Shown: positions 44,909 to 54,786 of the stretch, in pieces
How the letters are laid out: each line of letters starts with the position of its first letter
How positions within the stretch are numbered: position 1 is the stretch's first letter
Origin: UBA9926 sp913064795
GTDB lineage: Bacteria; Pseudomonadota; Gammaproteobacteria; Pseudomonadales; Azotimanducaceae
Assembly: GCA_045560765.1 (NCBI GenBank)
Contig: JBJKZD010000009.1
Span: 310,001-374,000, forward strand
DNA length: 64,000 bases
Direction: 5' to 3'
Program-made: the position numbers and the translations under genes
The notes under the pieces: generated by a model
What the model saw: only the letters and a program-made list of their open reading frames with translations
The model's database searches: none
What the model was told of the DNA's origin: nothing

Positions 44909-45901
44909 CTATATTTGCAGTAGCTGCTTGCCAAAGTTGTCACCATCAAACACGCGTTTCAACGTCCCGGGAATCTGATCAAATCCACTCTGAACGTCCT
45001 CTTTGAAGACCAAGTCGCCATTTTTGATCCATTGTGCAAGCCTTGATTTGGCCGCAGCGAACTCTGAAATGTAATCCGTCACCAAAAATCCAGACATGGT
45101 GGCCCGCTGGAAAACGAGATTAAAATAGTTCGCGGGCCCGGGAGGGAGGACCGCTTGCTCATATCGAGAAATTCCCCCGCAAATCACCACCCGCGCATTG
45201 AGCGCAATACAAGCGAGGGCATCATTTAAAATACTGCCCCCAACGTTATCGAAAAACACATTCACTCCCCCGGGACAGGCCGCACGAATCGCAGCTTTGA
45301 CAGGTTCGTTTTTGTAATCAATCGCCGCATCAAACCCAAGCTCATGAACAAGCCAATCACATTTCTGAGGCCCCCCCGCGATTCCAACCACCCGTGCGCC
45401 CGATAGTTTTGCCAGTTGTCCGACAATCGAGCCGGTGGCGCCCGCTGCACCTGAGACCAGCACGGTATCACCCGGTACAGGGCGTCCCACTCGAAACAGA
45501 CCGAAGTAGGCAGTCAAACCCGTACCTCCCAATGGTCCCAAGTACGCGGATCGCAGCCCATCGTCTGGCACGATCTCGACTTCAGATGCCTTCATCACCG
45601 CATACTGCTGCCAGCCCAGGCTACCCAAAACTTGCGTCCCAACGGGTAATTTGTCCGAGGTCGATTCAATGACTTCGCCGATCCCAGTTGCGCGCATGAC
45701 TTGCCCTTGCTCGGTCGCCGCGGCATAGCCAATGTTCTCCATCTGGCCTTTTTGGGAGGGATCAAAACTGAGCAACTCAACCCGGACCAAAACTTGTCCA
45801 TCGCCTAATGCGGCTGTCTCAGCCTGAGTGCGTTTAAAATCCTCCGAGGTCAATGCACGCCCTTTAGGATTAGCATTGATCAGCCATTGTTCATTTCGCA
45901 T
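44909..45901 (-). CDS. NADP-dependent MDR oxidoreductase (2-alkenal reductase-like)
   Basis: This zinc-independent medium-chain reductase has 330 residues. It begins MRNEQWLINANPKGRALTSEDF and contains the nucleotide motif VLVSGAAGATGSIVGQLAKL followed by GARVVGIAGGPQKC, and VFFDNVGGSILNDALACI. These match the CurA/leukotriene B4 dehydrogenase/alkenal reductase branch, which reduces alpha,beta-unsaturated carbonyls. I chose the ATG at 45901, with GGGAG upstream; the longer frame would overlap the sulfotransferase gene. It follows the TPR-sulfotransferase by 55 bp. Confidence 0.9.
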   Translation of the reverse strand: MRNEQWLINANPKGRALTSEDFKRTQAETAALGDGQVLVRVELLSFDPSQKGQMENIGYAAATEQGQVMRATGIGEVIESTSDKLPVGTQVLGSLGWQQYAVMKASEVEIVPDDGLRSAYLGPLGGTGLTAYFGLFRVGRPVPGDTVLVSGAAGATGSIVGQLAKLSGARVVGIAGGPQKCDWLVHELGFDAAIDYKNEPVKAAIRAACPGGVNVFFDNVGGSILNDALACIALNARVVICGGISRYEQAVLPPGPANYFNLVFQRATMSGFLVTDYISEFAAAKSRLAQWIKNGDLVFKEDVQSGFDQIPGTLKRVFDGDNFGKQLLQI

Positions 45902-45956
45902 GGAACTTTCTCCCTCATTGCGTTTGTTATCTCGCGATCGTCGGACGTCTGGATCT

Positions 45957-47321
45957 TTAGGCGCCCAAAAACAGCTGACCCGCCAAGTGCTTAATCGATG
46001 CAAGTTGCGGCAGCTGTCCCATCATTTGATTTTTATAGCGCAACCCACTTCCTAGATTTGCGGTGGAGATTGGAAGACGGACTTGCGCGGCGCTCGGCGT
46101 CATCACGGCTCGAGGAGACAGGTGCGGTGTATAACAAAGCGCCTCGGGCTTGAGATCACAATGGTCAAGCAACGCCGTAATTTCCGTTTCAGAATTTGAA
46201 ACCAGCTTTTCGTAATCTAAGTGAAATACTTCCCCGGGGAAAAGCGAATCCCAGTGTTTCATCAAGGTCAAATAACCCTGCCAATAGAAGATAATGCCTT
46301 GTAGGGAGTAGCTGTATTCGTGTCCTTCAGCAAAGAACTGCGAAAAAACAGATAGGGCGTTATCTAACGGATCCCGGATCACATTAATGATTTTCGCTCG
46401 CGGAAAAATTCTCTTAATCAGACCAATGTGCAAAAAGTTGTTCGGATTTTTATCAATGAACATCGGACTGCTCTCGGACCTGAACACCGCCGTCAACCTT
46501 AAATACTGCTCGGCCAACGCTTGAAGTCGCTCCGGTTGCAATCTCCTGATCCTAGATGCATAACCACCCTGATCCTCGAGGGCTCGCGCCATATCGCCCA
46601 AGAACATCAGCTCGTCGGTCGACTCAACACAGGAGTGCGCGCTGAGTATTTGCTCAACCAAGGTCGATCCTGAGCGCGGCATACCAACAATAAAAATCGG
46701 CGCCTCAACAGCGTTGGAGGCCTCTGACGATGGGCTGTGAACAAAGTCCATCAACGTTTTGATCAACTGCTGATAACGATCGCCATGGAACGGCCTAATT
46801 TGAGCCACGACATCATTGGCAGCTACGAACGCCCGAAAGGCTTTATCGGAATCTCCCGCTCTCTCCCAATGCGCCCCGAGTGCGAAGGACGCTAAGCTTT
46901 GATAACCCGGGTTCAAGGCCTGACTTTCAGAGAGTTGCGTTAATTTCAATGCCTCAGCTTGGCTAAAGTCATATTGCTTCAAGTTGGCGAGGCTCCAGAG
47001 CCCCGTGACAGCGACTTTATCCTCCGGGTTTTCGGCAACATCCTGATAGGCTTGAATTGCCTGGTCAAGGGCTCCGCTGGCTTTATAGGCATGCCCCAGA
47101 TTCAGGGCATATTTAGCGTGTGCACCGTACTTTTCTGCGCAATTCAAATAAGTCTCAATGGCCTTATCAACAGCACCGACCTTTAAATAAACCTGGGCCA
47201 GGCGCTCGGAGTAAGCCGCTTGATCTGGCTGCAAGTCGAGCGCTTCAACCAACCGCGCGATGATCTTTGCGTAATCTCGCGTTGCTTCAAGCGCTTTTAA
47301 TTCATCTTCAATCAGCGTCAT
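45957..47321 (-). CDS. TPR-containing sulfotransferase
   Basis: The protein has 454 residues. Tetratricopeptide repeats fill residues 1-190 (DYAKIIARLVEALDLQPDQ, AVDKAIETYLNCAEKYG and so on). The C-terminal sulfotransferase domain has the PAPS 5'-phosphosulfate loop in VGMPRSGSTLVEQIL and the 3'-phosphate motif INVIRDPLDNALSVFSQFF. It transfers sulfate from PAPS to an unknown acceptor, possibly a protein, peptide or carbohydrate. It lies between an MsbA-like exporter gene (40 bp upstream) and the MDR gene, all on one strand, so export of a sulfated product is possible but unproven. Confidence 0.92.
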   Translation of the reverse strand: MTLIEDELKALEATRDYAKIIARLVEALDLQPDQAAYSERLAQVYLKVGAVDKAIETYLNCAEKYGAHAKYALNLGHAYKASGALDQAIQAYQDVAENPEDKVAVTGLWSLANLKQYDFSQAEALKLTQLSESQALNPGYQSLASFALGAHWERAGDSDKAFRAFVAANDVVAQIRPFHGDRYQQLIKTLMDFVHSPSSEASNAVEAPIFIVGMPRSGSTLVEQILSAHSCVESTDELMFLGDMARALEDQGGYASRIRRLQPERLQALAEQYLRLTAVFRSESSPMFIDKNPNNFLHIGLIKRIFPRAKIINVIRDPLDNALSVFSQFFAEGHEYSYSLQGIIFYWQGYLTLMKHWDSLFPGEVFHLDYEKLVSNSETEITALLDHCDLKPEALCYTPHLSPRAVMTPSAAQVRLPISTANLGSGLRYKNQMMGQLPQLASIKHLAGQLFLGA

Positions 47322-47361
47322 TGTCCTAGGGCTCTCATTAAAGCCGCCTCATTGACCGTCA

Positions 47362-49159
47362 TTACGTCTCCACTGCCACCGGTTCGGTTTGCCCAAATTG
47401 CAGTGTAACCATTTCCCGATACAAAGGCTCCGTCGCCATCAACTGCTGGTGCTGTCCGACGGCTTTGATCTCACCATCGGCAATCACCACGATCCGATCC
47501 GCATCCATCACCGTCGCCAATCGGTGCGCAATAACAAGGGTCGTCCGGCCCGATCGAAGACGGTCCAGAGCGGCTTGCACCAACCGTTCACTCTCGACAT
47601 CCAAAGCGTTCGTCGCTTCATCCAGCAACAAAACAGCAGGGTCTTTGAGAATCGCTCTTGCGATCGCAATTCGCTGTCTTTGCCCGCCTGACAATCTCGC
47701 GCCGCGCTCGCCTAAATCGGTCTCAAATCCCTCAGGGAGCGCTTTGATAAAAGTCTCTGCGTGCGCGGCTTCAGCCGCGCGATGGACTGATTCCGGGTCT
47801 GCCTCCGGCCGCCCAAACCGGATATTCTCTAAGGCGTTGACCCCAAAAATCACCGTTTCCTGAGGCACAATACCAATAAATTGACGTAAATCTTTGAGCC
47901 TAAACGCTCTAATGTCAGTGCCGTCGATCTGAACGGACCCCGACTGGGGATCATACATCCGCAGCAACAACTGAAAAATTGTCGACTTCCCGGCCCCGGA
48001 AGGCCCAACCAACGCAATTTGTTCTCCCGGCTCAATCGTCAAGTTCAGATTTTTAAGCGCGGGGGTGTCTGGCCTTGATGGATAGTTAAAGCGAACGGCA
48101 TTAAAGGTAATGCGGCCAGTGTTTTTAGCATCAAGGGTTTTCGGGGCCTTTGGATCAAGAATTTCAGGCCGCAAACTGAGCAACTGCCCCAACCGCTCCA
48201 TTGCGCCCGCAGCACGCTGAAGCTCTCCCCAAAATTCGATCAAAGCGCCACCGGACGCGCCCACCAAAACGGCATAAATGACGAACTGACTAAGCTCACC
48301 CCCCGTGATTTCCTGCGCCACAACGGCCTTTGCACCCATCCATAGCCCGACAATAAAGGCACCAAAAAGGCCGGTCATACCCACGGTCGTCAATAACGCT
48401 CGAAAGCGAATCCGTTTAACCGCCGTCTTAAAGCTTGCCTCAACTGCTTGGGTGAACCGTACCCCCTCGGATCGCTCAGCAGTGAACATTTGCACAGTTT
48501 GAACCGCGTTTAGAATTTCTCCTGCATAACCACTGACATCAGCAATCCTGTCCTGGGAGGCTCTTGAAAGCTGGCGAACCCAACGGCCAATCACCATGAT
48601 CGGGGCGATCACGACAAATAGCAGCACGACCAGCAAAGCCGTCAAACTGAAGTTCGTGAATGCGAGCAAGATCAGCGCGCCAACGAACTGAATGCTAGAG
48701 CGGAGCACAATCGATAGCCCGACCCCTGAAATCGATTGAATCAAAGTGGTATCTGTCGTCAGCCTTGAAAGAATTTCACCGACTTTGGTGGTTTCAAAGA
48801 ATTTCATATCCATGGTCAAAACCTGACCAAAGACTTGTTCCCGAAGATCAGCCACGACCCGCTCGCCAAGCCAGTTTACGAAGTAGGCTCGGGCCGCACC
48901 CAGTACCCCGATCAAAATCGCAATGATCAGTGAGCACATAAAAATACTGATCGATTTGTGCCGCATTGTCAGCGGAAAATCCCTGGTCGATAACATCTCG
49001 AACCGCCAAGGGCATCACCAGCACCGCCGCAGAAGCAGACAGCAAGGCGATCAATGCCAACACCAGGGTGCCCCAATAAGGCTTAATGAACGGGACGAGC
49101 ATCAGCAGGGGTCGAATAGACTTGCTCGCCGGCCGGTCCTCGACCTGACTATCAGACAT
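47362..49159 (-). CDS. ABC exporter, MsbA-like permease-ATPase (one frameshift)
   Basis: This is a half-transporter of about 598 residues: a six-helix membrane domain (LLMLVPFIKPYWGTLVLALIA onward) then an ATPase domain with Walker A GPSGAGKST, Q-loop GIVPQETVIFG, signature LSGGQRQRIAIARAIL, Walker B VLLLDEATNALD and the H-loop His in VIAHRL. The frame is open from 49159 to about 48950 and from there to 47362 in the next frame. Counting the TTTTT near 48950 as TTTT joins them. It works as a dimer exporting lipids or hydrophobic compounds. AGGAG precedes the ATG. It is the first gene of a run with the TPR-sulfotransferase and MDR genes. Confidence 0.88.
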
Positions 49160-49341
49160 GGAACTCCTGTTTATTCTTCTGCGCGTAACGACAGCGCATT
49201 AGATCATACTATTGACCCAAGCTGGAGCAGCGAACACCAGCAGGAACGGCAAGTTTAAAAAGCTTCCAGAGTCATCGGCTCAGCATCAAAGCAGCCACCC
49301 TAGGTTCTCTCGAGGCAGGCAAATCCCCTTGCGCTCAATCC

Positions 49342-50754
49342 TCAGTCTTCGGTTGGCGCCAGCGTCCTTTCATCACTGACCCAGAGCAACATCCCGGCTC
49401 CGAGTACGATCAATAACGCCAGAGACCCAAAACCCACCCGCTGTGAATCGAACCACTGGGTCGTCGTGGCAACCAAAAGCGGTGCCAAAAAAGCCGTAAC
49501 AGAACCCGACAGACCATAGAGTCCAAAAAATTGCGCGGCCTTCTCAGGCGGGCAAATTTTCGCCATCAAGGTTCGCGAAGCCGAAAGCGCGGTCACAAAA
49601 AACAACGCAAAGACCTGATTGACACAAAAATAAATGATTTCCGCCTGAGTACTAAAGTAGGGAAACGACCAAACCGGCGCGACGTCGACGGTGATAAAGA
49701 ATGCAACCCGATCGGTTTCAATCGAGACCAGCGCGAGAAGAATGAAAAAGGTCATGAGCACCGAGATTTTCAGGGTCGCCAAGGAGCCAAAGCGATCATC
49801 CAGACGACCCCCGAGGTAAGCCCCGAGCATCGCTGACACGCTGGTACAGAGGCCGAAGATCAGCAGCGAAATCGTATCCCAATTGAAGTTACCCGCAGCA
49901 TAAACGCCACCAAAAATAAGCACACCCACCATGCCATCGTTGAACAACATACGCGCCAGCAAATACCGGCCAATATTCGCATAATGTTTCAGCTGAGAAA
50001 TCGTTTTGAACACGTCTTTCAGGCCCGACCTTGCGGCCGACACCAGCGTCAGGCCCGAGGACGGTGTGTCGGGTGTGAAAAACAAAAGCGGCAGGGTGAA
50101 AACAAGCATCCACAGACCCGAAATCGGTCCAACAATCCGGTCTTGCTCATGGGCCGCTTGATCAATTCCCCAGAGCGGCTGATCGGGCAAGAACGACCAG
50201 GTCTCAACCCCGGGAAGCGCAAAGGCAAATAGAACAAACACCATCAGCGAGACACCCCCGAGATTCCCGAGGGAAAACGCGAGCCCGGAGACCAATCCCG
50301 CACGATTGGCTGGGGTGATCGAGGGCAACATCGCGTTGTGAAAGACCTCTGAGTAAGCAAACGCGAGGTTAATCAAAAGCAACAGTAAAAACGTCCAATA
50401 GAGATCAGAGCCTTGAGCGCCTGGCATCACCCACCACAGCATACAGGCCCCGATACTCATAAACATGACCGTTCCCGCGATCCAAGGTTTACGTCGACCT
50501 TGCTTGTCAGCAATCGCTCCCAAAAAAGGAATGGTCAGAGCGAGCAGCGCGCCGGAGACTGCATTGAGATATCCGATCAATGCTTGACCATAGACGGGGT
50601 CTCCCACGACCTGGGTGCTGAAATAAGGGAAGAAAATATAAATCACGACTAAAATATAGTAGGGATCCCGGCCGAGCTGTCCGCTCGTCCAACTAAAATA
50701 CCCCAGGGGTGAGGCGGCCGGTGTTCCGGCAATCGATTGCACTGGCGTCGTCAT
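49342..50754 (-). CDS. MFS transporter, UMF1-like
   Basis: This 470-residue membrane protein has 12 predicted spans. The N-terminus GYFSWTSGQLGRDPYYILVVIYIFFPYFSTQVV and LGAIADKQGRRKPWIAG, plus YSEVFHNAMLPSITPANRAGLVSGLAFSLGNLGGV, are characteristic of the UMF1/Atg22-like MFS branch. AAGGAG precedes the ATG. It follows the CaiB/BaiF CoA-transferase gene by 32 bp on the same strand, suggesting joint use for an organic acid or its degradation product. The substrate is unknown. Confidence 0.9.
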   Translation of the reverse strand: MTTPVQSIAGTPAASPLGYFSWTSGQLGRDPYYILVVIYIFFPYFSTQVVGDPVYGQALIGYLNAVSGALLALTIPFLGAIADKQGRRKPWIAGTVMFMSIGACMLWWVMPGAQGSDLYWTFLLLLLINLAFAYSEVFHNAMLPSITPANRAGLVSGLAFSLGNLGGVSLMVFVLFAFALPGVETWSFLPDQPLWGIDQAAHEQDRIVGPISGLWMLVFTLPLLFFTPDTPSSGLTLVSAARSGLKDVFKTISQLKHYANIGRYLLARMLFNDGMVGVLIFGGVYAAGNFNWDTISLLIFGLCTSVSAMLGAYLGGRLDDRFGSLATLKISVLMTFFILLALVSIETDRVAFFITVDVAPVWSFPYFSTQAEIIYFCVNQVFALFFVTALSASRTLMAKICPPEKAAQFFGLYGLSGSVTAFLAPLLVATTTQWFDSQRVGFGSLALLIVLGAGMLLWVSDERTLAPTED

Positions 50755-50786
50755 ACTGGCTCCTTGACCGCTGATCGCACCTTGGA

Positions 50787-51878
50787 TTAGCCCAATGCGC
50801 CCTCTCGCGCCCAGGTGATCAGTGTTTCCATTGAGTAACCCAAATCCATCAGCACTGCCGCAGTATGCTCACCCACTTCAGGGGATGGGGCGTTTATGGG
50901 TACTTCGGTTTGGCTAAACCGTGCGGGCGACCGAGGTTGAATCATCGACCCCGCGATTGGATGCTCAAACCGTAACAAACTTCCGCGAGCTTCAATCTGT
51001 GGGTCTGAAATTAGATCGGCTCGGCGGTTAACCCTGCCGACAGGAATTTCGTTGGCCGCAAACAAATCAACGAGTTCTTCTGTACTGTAGTCTTCACAGC
51101 TGCCGTTCAACCGATGCGAGACAATCGCGCCATCCTTGGTTCGACTGACCTCGTAGAGATCGGCGAGATCACCCGCTTTGGCAACGCCTTGCCCTTCAAA
51201 GCTCTCATTCCACATCAGGTCAGGCCAATTAAAGTAGAGCGCTGCATCTAACATCGTCAGTTCAATGTGTTGTCCCCCGCCGCCGCGCTCTCTTGCAAAC
51301 AATGCCGCGGTCATCGCCTGAGCCGCGGTCAAAGAAGTGACCTTGTCGTACAAGATGGTGCGGATCATCGCGTAATCTTCCGATTGGCCCTGAGCATCAA
51401 GAATGCCGCTCATTCCTTGGATGACATAGTCATACACTTTCTGCTCAGCATAGGGGCCTGAATCGCCCATTCCCGAGATCGACAGGTAGATAAGCTCTGG
51501 ATAGCTGCTTTTCAGCGTTTCATAGTCGAGCCCTAGGCGAGCCATTTTACCGGGCCGGTAGTTTTGAAGGACCACATCTGCTGTCCCGATCAACTCTTCC
51601 GCTAGCCGCCGCCCAACCTCCGTCTTAAGATTCAGCGCAACCGACTTCTTGTTCCGATTAATCATTGAGAATATTGCACTGACGCCATTGCGGCTGGCAC
51701 CCAGCCCTCGAATGCCATCACCCCAACCAGGGGGTTCTACCTTAATGACCTCAGCGCCTTGATCCGCCAGCATCACCGCCGCCATCGGTCCAGAGACAAC
51801 TGCTGAGAGATCAATCACCCGGACGCCGGAAAGCGGTCCTGCGGACTGGGGCTCAGACTGATGAGAAAAATCGGACAT
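50787..51878 (-). CDS. class III CoA-transferase (CaiB/BaiF family)
   Basis: This 363-residue family III CoA-transferase moves CoA between carboxylic acids. Visible marks are PLSGVRVIDLSAVVSGPMAAVMLADQGAEVIKVE, NRNKKSVALNLKTEVGR, VVLQNYRPGKMARLGLDYETL, and the likely catalytic Asp in EQKVYDYVIQGMSG. The C-terminal APSPEVGEHTAAVLMDLGYS is typical. It could activate an acid for the acyl-CoA dehydrogenases. It is cytoplasmic and lies just upstream of the UMF1-type carrier gene. No strong Shine-Dalgarno is visible before the ATG. Confidence 0.93.
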   Translation of the reverse strand: MSDFSHQSEPQSAGPLSGVRVIDLSAVVSGPMAAVMLADQGAEVIKVEPPGWGDGIRGLGASRNGVSAIFSMINRNKKSVALNLKTEVGRRLAEELIGTADVVLQNYRPGKMARLGLDYETLKSSYPELIYLSISGMGDSGPYAEQKVYDYVIQGMSGILDAQGQSEDYAMIRTILYDKVTSLTAAQAMTAALFARERGGGGQHIELTMLDAALYFNWPDLMWNESFEGQGVAKAGDLADLYEVSRTKDGAIVSHRLNGSCEDYSTEELVDLFAANEIPVGRVNRRADLISDPQIEARGSLLRFEHPIAGSMIQPRSPARFSQTEVPINAPSPEVGEHTAAVLMDLGYSMETLITWAREGALG

Positions 51879-52199
51879 GGCTTCATTGGACCTAGGGTTG
51901 ATCGGGGAGTCAACGCCTAAATCAGTGTTGTTTGTTCTGCTTGAGTCCTGCTGATCGCTTGGACCTATCCTGAGCAGACTGACTTCATCGAAAGCCCTCT
52001 TCCTGATCTAGGGTCTTGTTTTTTAACTGCGGCGCCTGTCTTTATCGGGTTCAACCGCACAGAGCATCAATTCCGCACAAAATAGACGGGATCCCTGCTA
52101 AGATTGCTGTCCGCCCTGGCTACCCATCGAGGCGGATTTGCACCGACGAGACCGTTTGCGCACAAATCGCGTAGGACGCTTTAAAAGAAGGACATCAGC
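51879..52199. other. divergent promoter region, CoA-transferase / cupin
   Basis: This 321-bp spacer between divergent genes has no open frame of note. A TAAGAT at about 52099 could be a -10 element for the cupin gene, but no good -35 is seen. No repeat or palindrome stands out. Confidence 0.35.
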
Positions 52200-52547
52200 A
52201 TGAAAGATGAATTTGACGATATTGGTGGGCACATCAGTAAGCAAAACGACAATTACACGGTGAAAGATAACTACGTCGGCGATAATCTTTTACTCAGCAG
52301 CACGCACCTGTTTCCGGGAAAACAAACCGCGGGGCACAAACACCTGTTACAAGATGAGATCTTCTTTTTTACCCAGGGCGCTGGTGAGATGTATCTACGG
52401 CATCCTGACGAAGGACAAGGCGAGCAAGAGGAAGTCTACGAGGTCAACGCACAATCTATTGTCACGGTTCAGGCTGGGATTTTTCATCGGGTGCACAATA
52501 CCGGGAAAACAAAACTCAAATATCTAAGGGTTATGAATCGCCCGTAG
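52200..52547 (+). CDS. small cupin-domain protein
   Basis: This single-domain cupin has 115 residues. The two motifs are present: GKQTAGHKHLLQDEIFFFTQGAGEMYL (His-X-His and Glu ligands) and IVTVQAGIFHRVHNTGKTKLKYL (third His). It binds a metal and may be an isomerase, dioxygenase or ligand-binding protein. AAGGA sits at good spacing before the ATG. It stands alone between non-coding spacers. Confidence 0.88.
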   Translation: MKDEFDDIGGHISKQNDNYTVKDNYVGDNLLLSSTHLFPGKQTAGHKHLLQDEIFFFTQGAGEMYLRHPDEGQGEQEEVYEVNAQSIVTVQAGIFHRVHNTGKTKLKYLRVMNRP

Positions 52548-52859
52548 GTTTCTTTGATCGTCAGACCCAACGTTGATCCTCTGGGACAAGGCCAGTTGCG
52601 CTTGCTCCGGCGCTCTGTGCGGCAGTGCTCTGATGGATTCCCTTATTCTCAAATCATTGCTCGGGCCTTTCTGAGTGGGCTCGGTGGCTCAGCCTGAGCG
52701 CTTGAGGGAAAGCACCATCGCACCCTCCCTCAAGATCTCTCCTGTTTCAGCGCCGAAAGCGAACCCGTTAATCCCCAGGCTTTTTATCGCTGCATCTTCA
52801 ATTCTTCACTCGGTCAGCTATGCTGGGTAAAACCGGACAACCCGAGAGGTGCAAGAACC
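52548..52859. other. intergenic spacer, nothing recognised
   Basis: There are 312 bp between the cupin and the luciferase-like gene, both on the plus strand. I see no gene, repeat or terminator hairpin. The promoter for the downstream gene probably lies in the last 80 bp. Confidence 0.35.
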
Positions 52860-53876
52860 ATGAAACTAGGCATGATGTTGGGATTTGAAAAATCCATCGG
52901 GACCCTCTCGTCCATCGCCCGGGAAGCAGAAGCAGCAGGCATCCATTCTCTCTACACCGTCGATGCGGGCAGAAGTGCGACCATCACGGCCGCCGCGGTC
53001 ATACACGCCACCCAGCGGGCTCGAGTTGGCACTTATATCGTGAATGCCTATGCCCGCGAGCCTTGGATGACCGGGCTTGAGGCACGGGACCTCAATGAAA
53101 TCAGCGATGGACGCTTTGTTTTGGGGGTCGGAACCGGCAACCTCCATTTTAATGATTTGTACATGGGCATCGATTCAACGCGGTCGAAAACGAAAATGCG
53201 CGATTTCATCCAGATCGTTAAAGCCATGGTCAGTGGGCGAGCCGCGGAGCGCGTTCGCTATCAGGGGGAGCAGCATCGCATTCGATGGCGCGCCACCTTC
53301 GAGCCGATCACACCCACCTTACCGGTCTATCTGTCAGCTTCAGGTCCCAACATGGTGCGGCTTGCAGGCGAGGTATCCGACGGCGTCGGCATTGGGATCA
53401 TGTCGTCAGTCGAATTTGTGCGCGATATCGTCATGCCCAATGCCAGAGCCGGCGCCATTGCGGCGGGTCGTGACCCAGAAGCGTTGGCTTTTCCAACGGC
53501 AGCAACGATCAGCATCAACCAAGATATCGATGCAGCTCGGGATGCAAGCCGCGCCGCAATCTGTAAGCTCTATCATCCAATTCCACATCCTTATTACGAC
53601 TTGCAGTTTCGTCAGCTTGGCTTCTCAGAATTTGCTGACCAGGCGGCCCAACTAATGCCCGCTGGGCGCTTGCGCGACGCCATGGCCCTGGTTCCAGATC
53701 AACTCATCGACGATCTGACCATCACCGGTAACCCCGAGCAGTGTGCCCAGCGAATTCAAGCGTATGAGGGCGTCGCTGACGAGTTAATCTTGGCGCGAAC
53801 AGGTCAACGGGACGACACGAGAGGCCTTGCTGATTATCAGGAGATGTTTGAATTGATCAGCCAGTGCTCAGACTGA
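52860..53876 (+). CDS. LLM class flavin- or F420-dependent oxidoreductase
   Basis: This 338-residue luciferase-like TIM-barrel protein is of the methylenetetrahydromethanopterin-reductase-like group: MKLGMMLGFEKSIGTLSSIAREAEAAGIHSLY, DLNEISDGRFVLGVGTGNLHFN, FEPITPTLPVYLSASGPNMVRLAGEVSDGVGIG and the C-terminal ITGNPEQCAQRIQAYEGVADELIL. The cofactor may be F420 or FMN. It is followed 100 bp later by a short-chain dehydrogenase gene on the same strand, which could act on the same compound. It is not closely similar to the LLM protein at 23978-24895. Confidence 0.9.
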   Translation: MKLGMMLGFEKSIGTLSSIAREAEAAGIHSLYTVDAGRSATITAAAVIHATQRARVGTYIVNAYAREPWMTGLEARDLNEISDGRFVLGVGTGNLHFNDLYMGIDSTRSKTKMRDFIQIVKAMVSGRAAERVRYQGEQHRIRWRATFEPITPTLPVYLSASGPNMVRLAGEVSDGVGIGIMSSVEFVRDIVMPNARAGAIAAGRDPEALAFPTAATISINQDIDAARDASRAAICKLYHPIPHPYYDLQFRQLGFSEFADQAAQLMPAGRLRDAMALVPDQLIDDLTITGNPEQCAQRIQAYEGVADELILARTGQRDDTRGLADYQEMFELISQCSD

Positions 53877-53976
53877 TGTGCAGCCCAAGCAACATGAAGG
53901 CTGGAGCGCTCATGCCTCGGTCGTTTGGGCGTAAACTCAGCGAAGGGATTTCAGTCATCGAAAAAGGAAGCCAACC

Positions 53977-54759
53977 ATGATGCATCACTTGTTCGATCTC
54001 GAAGGCCGGGTGGCCCTAATCACTGGCGGTAACGGCGGCATTGGACTCGGCATGGCCGAAGGCCTTGCTTCCCAGGGTTGCGAGGTCGCGATTTGGGGAA
54101 CAAACCCTGATAAGAATCAAAACGCGCTGGCGGTGCTTCAGGCCTATGGCCCCAAGGTCACTGCCTGGCAATGCGACGTGGGAGACGAGGCCGCCGTGAG
54201 GCAATGCTTCGATGAGACGCTCGCAGCCCACGGCAGGATCGACGGCTGCTTCGCTAATGCAGGTGTCGGCGGTCGTGCAAATCATTTTGATGAAATGGAC
54301 ACCGAGGAGTGGCGCCGAATTATGCAGGTTAATCTCGATGGGGTGTTTTATACCTTTCGGTGTGCTGCGGCGCATATGCGCAGGCGTGCGGAACAAGGGG
54401 ATGCTTTTGGCCGACTCATTGGCACCTCCAGTCTTGCCGCTGTTTCCGGACAAGCCCGAGGTGAACATTATGCGGCAACTAAGGGCGCGCTCATCACGAT
54501 GGCCAAAGCTTTAGCGGTTGAGTACGCCCGATATGGCGTGACGGCCCATACCCTGCTCCCGGGTTGGATTGAGACAGAAATGACGGAGTCATCCTTTGCT
54601 TGGGATCGATTCGTCGAGAACGTCATGCCTCGAATCCCGATGCGACGCTGGGGTAAGCCTGAGGATTTTGCGGGCATCGCGGTCTACATCATGAGCCAAG
54701 CCAGCAGCTACCACACTTCCGAAACCCATCTGATCGATGGTGGCTATGCTAACTTTTAG
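53977..54759 (+). CDS. short-chain dehydrogenase/reductase
   Basis: This classical SDR has 260 residues: cofactor motif TGGNGGIGLGMAEGLA, NAGVGG, catalytic Ser in GTSSLAAVSG and YxxxK in HYAATKGALITMAKAL, with PGWIETEM after it. It oxidises an alcohol or reduces a ketone with NAD(P). AAGGA precedes the ATG. It lies 100 bp downstream of the LLM oxidoreductase gene and is probably co-transcribed with it. Confidence 0.95.
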   Translation: MMHHLFDLEGRVALITGGNGGIGLGMAEGLASQGCEVAIWGTNPDKNQNALAVLQAYGPKVTAWQCDVGDEAAVRQCFDETLAAHGRIDGCFANAGVGGRANHFDEMDTEEWRRIMQVNLDGVFYTFRCAAAHMRRRAEQGDAFGRLIGTSSLAAVSGQARGEHYAATKGALITMAKALAVEYARYGVTAHTLLPGWIETEMTESSFAWDRFVENVMPRIPMRRWGKPEDFAGIAVYIMSQASSYHTSETHLIDGGYANF

Positions 54760-54786
54760 CGGCATCCTCGGCCCTTGAGGAGCCCG

